This document shows positions 54,936-64,000 of a stretch of DNA of 64,000 nt, one piece after another. The position numbers and the translations under genes were made by a program. The notes beneath the pieces were generated by a model. That model did no database searches. It worked only from the letters and a program-made list of their open reading frames with translations, and was not told the origin of the DNA. The stretch is from assembly GCA_020632795.1 (NCBI GenBank), contig JACKEV010000011.1, forward strand, positions 434,001-498,000, in the 5' to 3' direction. Numbering within the stretch: the stretch's first letter is position 1; every line of letters begins with the position of its first letter. Origin of the DNA: Alphaproteobacteria bacterium. Its GTDB lineage: Bacteria > Myxococcota_A > UBA796 > CAJQPC01.

Positions 54936-56999
54936 TCACCGCCCCCCGGTGCTCCGGAGGGTTGAGGCGAGGTGGGACGGCATGATGTCGTATTGCGAGA
55001 ATTGAATCGTCAGGGTGGCGCGGCCTTGAGACATGGAGCGAAGCTCAGAGGCGTAGCCGAACAGGTTCGAGAGCGGAACAGCGCAGGTCAGGACCTGGCG
55101 TGTTCCCCGGCTGACCATCCCGGACAGCCGACCTCTGCGAGAGCTGAGGTCCCCGATAACCGCTCCCGTATATTCGCCGGGCGTGGAAATCTCAACCCGC
55201 ATGATGGGTTCGAGGTCGACGATCGTCGCAGCGTCGAGCGCCCTCCGCACCGCAAGCGCGGCAGCCTGGACGAATGCCATCGGTGAAGAATCAGCTTCGC
55301 GGCTGAGTCCTGCTGTCGCGACTACCTCCACATCGGTCAGGGGCAGGCCCCCTCCCCCCCCCCGATCACAGGCCCCTCGGATCCCGGTCTCGATGGCTGG
55401 CCAGTACTCGCTGGACACCTGGGCCGGGTCAAGGCGGACCTCGACCCGCAGCCCTGCGCCGCGCAGGAGAGGTCGGACCGCGAGCTCGACCTGCGCGAAG
55501 AAGCCGCGCCCGTGGAGCTGGCGGTCGATGAGCCCGACAGCCCGCGCCTCGGTGGTGATGGTCTGTCGATAGGACACCTGGGGCAGCCCTGCGCGCACGG
55601 CGTGCCCTGCGTCCTCGACGAGGCGCTCTCGGGCGATCTCCAGGTGGAGCTCCCCCAGCCCTGCCAGCACATGGCGTCCGGTGCCCTCGTCCCGCCAGGT
55701 CCGCAGCGAGGGGTCCTCGGAGAGCAGCCGCCGCAGCCCTGCGGTCACCGCCTCGTCGTGCTCCTCAGACTGCAGCTCGAGCGCGACGAAGACCACGGGT
55801 TCGGGGGCCTCGATGGCTTCCAGCGCGATGGGGGCCCGCTCGTCGCACAGCGTGTCCCCGGTGGTGCTCGCCCTCAGCCCGGAGACGGCGACGATGTCGC
55901 CCGCCGAGGCGCCGGCCAGCTCCTCAACGCCGTCCGCCAGGATGCGGTACACGCGGAGGATCTTCTCCCGCTCAGCGGTCCGAGGATTCAGCAGGGTGTC
56001 TCCCACACGCAGGGATCCCGAGTAGAGGCGCAGGTACCACAGGGTCCCCTCCCTGCGGTGGCGGGTGACCTTGAAGACGAGCGCCGCAGTCGGCGCGTCA
56101 GCCGACGGGGCGCGTTCGCCGAGCCGCACCGGGTCGCCGAGGATCGCGCCGCGAACCGGGGGCAGGTCCTCCGGCCTCGGCAGGAGGCGCACCACACCAT
56201 CCAGCAGCGGCTGTACGCCGATGTGCCGGAGGGCCGCGCCGCAGAACACAGGGGTGATTCGCCCGGCCAGCACAGCCTTCCGTAACGCCGGCCACACCAA
56301 CGCCTCCGGCAGGTCTCCGGTCTCCAGGAACATGCCGATGTGGGCCTCGTCCTCCAGCGCCGCGTCGATCAGCTCCTCCCGGGCGGCCTCCGCAGCCTCC
56401 CGCAGCTCGGGGGGGACCTCGGCTTCTACCACGGCCCCCTCCCGGCGCTCGCTGAACCGCAAGGCGCGCCGACCGACGACGTCGATGAGCCCCTCAAACG
56501 CCTCGCCCTGGCCGATGGGCAGGGTCACCGGGAGCACGTTGGCGCCGAGCCGGTCCTGGATGTCGAGCAGGACCATGTCGTGGTCGGCGCCAAGGCGGTC
56601 CATCTTGTTGATGAAGGCCAGTCGAGGCACATGGAACCGGTCGGCCTCCCGCCACACCGTCTCCGTGCGGACCTGAACCCCGTCGACGCCCGAGAACACG
56701 ACGATCGCGCCGTCGAGGACGCGGAGGCAGCGCCCCACCTCCACCATGAAGTCGACGTGCCCCGGGGTGTCGATCAGGTTGATCGCGCACCCGGCCCAGT
56801 GACAGCGGATCGCCGCCGAGGTGATGGTGATGCCCCGGGCCTGCTCCTGGGCCATCCAGTCCATGATGGTGGTGCCCTCGTCCACCTCGCCGGGGACGTC
56901 CGCGAACCCCGTCGCGTACAAGATGCGCTCGGTGAGCGTCGTCTTCCCGGCATCGATGTGCGCCAGGATGCCGATGTTGCGGGTGCCAGAGGGGATCAT
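54936..56999 (-). CDS. fusA: Elongation factor G (divergent)
   Basis: 687 residues from the ATG at 56999 (the frame opens at a TTG 57032). GTPase motifs AHIDAGKT, RGITITS, DTPGHVDF and NKMDRLGAD are intact; domain V ends with SQGRATLTIQFSQYDIMP. Insertions typical of E. coli EF-G in domain II and III are trimmed (for example the TDPFVG-type loop is replaced by TRHRREGTLWYLRLYSG). It occupies the normal fusA position between rpsG and tuf, so it is taken as the main EF-G although it diverges from classical sequences. Confidence 0.93.
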   Translation of the reverse strand: MIPSGTRNIGILAHIDAGKTTLTERILYATGFADVPGEVDEGTTIMDWMAQEQARGITITSAAIRCHWAGCAINLIDTPGHVDFMVEVGRCLRVLDGAIVVFSGVDGVQVRTETVWREADRFHVPRLAFINKMDRLGADHDMVLLDIQDRLGANVLPVTLPIGQGEAFEGLIDVVGRRALRFSERREGAVVEAEVPPELREAAEAAREELIDAALEDEAHIGMFLETGDLPEALVWPALRKAVLAGRITPVFCGAALRHIGVQPLLDGVVRLLPRPEDLPPVRGAILGDPVRLGERAPSADAPTAALVFKVTRHRREGTLWYLRLYSGSLRVGDTLLNPRTAEREKILRVYRILADGVEELAGASAGDIVAVSGLRASTTGDTLCDERAPIALEAIEAPEPVVFVALELQSEEHDEAVTAGLRRLLSEDPSLRTWRDEGTGRHVLAGLGELHLEIARERLVEDAGHAVRAGLPQVSYRQTITTEARAVGLIDRQLHGRGFFAQVELAVRPLLRGAGLRVEVRLDPAQVSSEYWPAIETGIRGACDRGGGGGLPLTDVEVVATAGLSREADSSPMAFVQAAALAVRRALDAATIVDLEPIMRVEISTPGEYTGAVIGDLSSRRGRLSGMVSRGTRQVLTCAVPLSNLFGYASELRSMSQGRATLTIQFSQYDIMPSHLASTLRSTGGR

Positions 57000-57068
57000 C
57001 TTCAACGCATCGAGCCCGTCGACCGGAAGCAACTCCGCTCGACGGGCTCGACCTTGATGCGGCTGGGG

Positions 57069-57539
57069 CTACCAGCGGTAGTGGGAGAACGCCTTGTTCG
57101 CCTCGGCCATGCGGTGCGTGTCTTCCTTCTTCTTGACGGCGTTCCCGCGGTTGTTGGACGCCTCAATCAGCTCGTTGGCGAGCTTGTCGCGCATCGAACG
57201 GCCGCCACGCTTGCGGGCGAAGCTGATCAGCCAGCGCATCGCGAGCGCTTGGCGGCGATCCGGGCGCACCTCGATGGGGACCTGGTAGGTGGAGCCACCG
57301 ACGCGGCGGGACTTGACCTCGACCGCCGGCTGGACGTTCTCCAGAGCGCGCTTGAAGACCTTGAGGGGATCTTCGCGGGTGCGCTCCAGGATGATGTCGA
57401 ACGCCCCATAGACGATGGACTCCGCCGTGGACTTCTTGCCATCACGCATGACGTTGTTCATGAACTTGGTGACGGAGGTGTCCCCATAGACCGGATCCGG
57501 CAGGACGATACGCTTCTGGACTTCGTGACGACGAGGCAT
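57069..57539 (-). CDS. rpsG: Ribosomal protein uS7
   Basis: 156 residues, intact: MPRRHEVQKRIVLPDPVYGD, KFMNNVMRDGKKSTAE and RRVGGSTYQVPIEVRPDRR. Nine bases after rpsL. S7 nucleates the small-subunit head. Confidence 0.98.
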   Translation of the reverse strand: MPRRHEVQKRIVLPDPVYGDTSVTKFMNNVMRDGKKSTAESIVYGAFDIILERTREDPLKVFKRALENVQPAVEVKSRRVGGSTYQVPIEVRPDRRQALAMRWLISFARKRGGRSMRDKLANELIEASNNRGNAVKKKEDTHRMAEANKAFSHYRW

Positions 57540-57548
57540 CGATGATCC

Positions 57549-57923
57549 TTACTTCTTGGGCCGCTTGGCGCCGTACTTGGAGCGACCCTGGCGGCGCGCA
57601 GTGACCCCCTGGGAGTCCAGCTTGCCGCGGATGATGTGGTAGCGAACACCCGGGAGGTCCTTCACGCGGCCGCCGCGGATGAGGACCGAGGAGTGCTCCT
57701 GGAGGTTGTGGCCTTCGCCGCCGATGTACGCCGTCACCTCCATGCCGTTGGTGAGCCGGACACGGGCGACCTTGCGCAGCGCGGAGTTCGGCTTCTTGGG
57801 CGTGGTGGTGTACACGCGGGTACAGACCCCGCGCTTCTGGGGGCACGACATGAGAGCGGGCGACTTGGACTTCGTCCGGATCTGCTTGCGGCCCTTGCGG
57901 ACAAGCTGGTTGATGGTGGGCAT
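57549..57923 (-). CDS. rpsL: Ribosomal protein uS12
   Basis: 124 residues from the ATG at 57923 (AGGA upstream). MPTINQLVRKGRKQ start, TTTPKKPNSALRK with wild-type Lys at the streptomycin site, and GGRVKDLPGVRYH. First gene of the str operon; rpoC ends 131 bases upstream. Confidence 0.98.
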   Translation of the reverse strand: MPTINQLVRKGRKQIRTKSKSPALMSCPQKRGVCTRVYTTTPKKPNSALRKVARVRLTNGMEVTAYIGGEGHNLQEHSSVLIRGGRVKDLPGVRYHIIRGKLDSQGVTARRQGRSKYGAKRPKK

Positions 57924-58054
57924 CCGGAATCCTTTGAAGACGGAAACGGGGGTGTCAGGACGACGAGGCAAAGTGACGACCCCCAAGCCGTCGCGATCTA
58001 ATGAACTCAACGATGGACGTCAAGGGAGAGGTTCCTGAGGGCCCCTCCCCAGAC

Positions 58055-62859
<4,805 letters not shown>

Positions 62860-62954
62860 GTCTGACTCCTCAGGAGGGTCATCGAAGCGGCGCTGGGAGG
62901 CCGGCCGGGTTCGGGGACATGGGGGAAAAAGGGGGGGGGTTGGAGACGCCTGCA

Positions 62955-64000
62955 TCAGCTCCGGAGGAGCTCCTTGTCCTCGATGAGCTCCATGTCGAGC
63001 GCGAGCGCCTGGAGCTCCTTCACGAGGACGTTGAACGACTCGGGCAGGCCAGCCTCGAGGATGTTCTCGCCCTTGACGATGGACTCGTACATCCGCGTAC
63101 GGCCCGTGACGTCATCCGACTTGACGGTCAGGAACTCCTGGAGGTTGTAGGCAGCGCCGTAGGCCTCCAGCGCCCAGACCTCCATCTCGCCGAGCCGCTG
63201 ACCGCCGAACTGGGCCTTTCCGCCCAGGGGCTGCTGCGTGACCAGCGAGTAGGGCCCGATGGAGCAGGCGTGGATCTTGTCGTCCACCAGGTGGTGGAGC
63301 TTGAGCATGTACATGACGCCGACGGTCACGCGGCGGGCGAAGGCCTCGCCGGTGCGGCCGTCGAAGAGCAGGGTCTGACCGTCGCGGTCATGCCCGGCCA
63401 GCTCGAGGGCGTCCTTGATCTCGTCCTCGGAGGCGCCGGCGAAGACCGGCGTGGCTGTGGTCACGCCGCGGTGTACTTGCCGGCGAAGGCCTTCAGCTCA
63501 TCCTCGGAGGCGTTGGTCAGGAAGGCCTGGACGTCGTCGGAGTCGGTGAACACCCGCGCGAGGTAGTCCCGCAGGTCGTCGATCCGGTAGTGCTCCTCGA
63601 GCATCTCCCCGATGCGCACCCCCATGCCCCGGGCGGCCCAGCCGAGGTGGGTCTCCAGGATCTGCCCCACGTTCATACGGGAGGGCACGCCGAGGGGGTT
63701 GAGCACGATGTCGACGGGGGTGCCGTCCTCGAGGTAGGGCATGTCCTCGACGGGCAGCACCTTGGAGACGACGCCCTTGTTGCCGTGGCGGCCGGCCATC
63801 TTGTCGCCGACGGAGAGCTTGCGCTTGATGGCCACGTAGACCTTGACGAGCTTGATGACACCCGGAGGCAGCTCGTCACCCTTGCGCAGGCGCTCGATCT
63901 TGGCGGCGAAGCGCTCGCGGATCTGGTCCTCCTTCTCGCGGACGAGGTCCACCAGGGCCCAGATCTGCTCCTCGACCTCCTCACCATCCTCGACCGTGAT
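62955..64000 (-). CDS. rpoB: RNA polymerase beta subunit, C-terminal part (one frameshift)
   Basis: The window ends inside the gene. KLSVGDKMAGRHGNKGVVS, NPLGVPSRMNVGQILETHLG, KIHACSIGPYSLVTQQPLGG, then KAQFGGQRLGEMEVWALEAYGA are canonical. A missing base near 63466 separates GKYTAA from TTATPVFAGASEDEI. The frame continues to the right edge as ITVEDGEEVEEQIWAL. It is separated from rpoC by 95 bases containing a G/C-run. Confidence 0.97.

Overview
The window is about 64 kb of very GC-rich chromosome. Multiple lipoproteins, MopE-type Asp/Cys-rich repeats, a CotH-family protein, a bacterial alpha-2-macroglobulin and the gene order suggest a Myxococcota-like (deltaproteobacterial) organism. This is inference; no 16S gene is present.

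Layout. 1-7.4 kb (+): the end of an alpha-2-macroglobulin gene and a PBP1C gene, normally neighbours, are separated by a lower-GC AAA-ATPase/HNH pair that looks like an anti-phage (Septu/PtuAB-like) module; a GFA-family gene and a CotH-like lipoprotein follow. 7.4-16.5 kb: guaB, an orphan DctP-type binding protein with a lipase, a Xaa-Pro aminopeptidase, nadB, a lytic transglycosylase and pgsA. 16.5-21.0 kb: a cassette bounded by a 22-bp direct repeat, carrying an 894-residue putative eCIS/polymorphic toxin, a putative immunity gene and a decayed second copy. 21-29.4 kb: large secreted lipoproteins with FG-GAP, Ig-like, MopE and lamin-tail domains, a hydrolase, and a 164-nt extended hairpin. 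29.7-33.9 kb: tRNA-Gly and a three-gene glycosyltransferase/acyltransferase/membrane operon. 33.87-34.06 kb: an AT-rich island with DnaA boxes. 34.1-38.1 kb: lipoprotein, then gap-pgk-tpiA-secG and tRNA-Leu. 38.4-64 kb (-): a Fur-family regulator, then the alpha, spc, S10 and str operons, and rpoC and rpoB, all transcribed leftward.

The ribosomal block is remarkable for data quality. Between about 45.2 and 53.2 kb almost every long ribosomal gene carries one to three single-base frameshifts, mostly at runs of four or more G or C, and rpoC and rpoB carry four more. These are best read as assembly or sequencing errors in functional genes, so I give full-length spans. In the same block rplC is missing between rpsJ and rplD, and rpsD is missing from the alpha operon. 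RpoC carries a roughly 240-residue insertion between the catalytic region and the TTVGR motif.

The strongest candidates for new biology are the ATPase/HNH pair translationally coupled to pbpC, the repeat-bounded toxin cassette, the 164-nt hairpin whose non-Watson-Crick pairs are all G.U on one strand, and the RpoC insertion.
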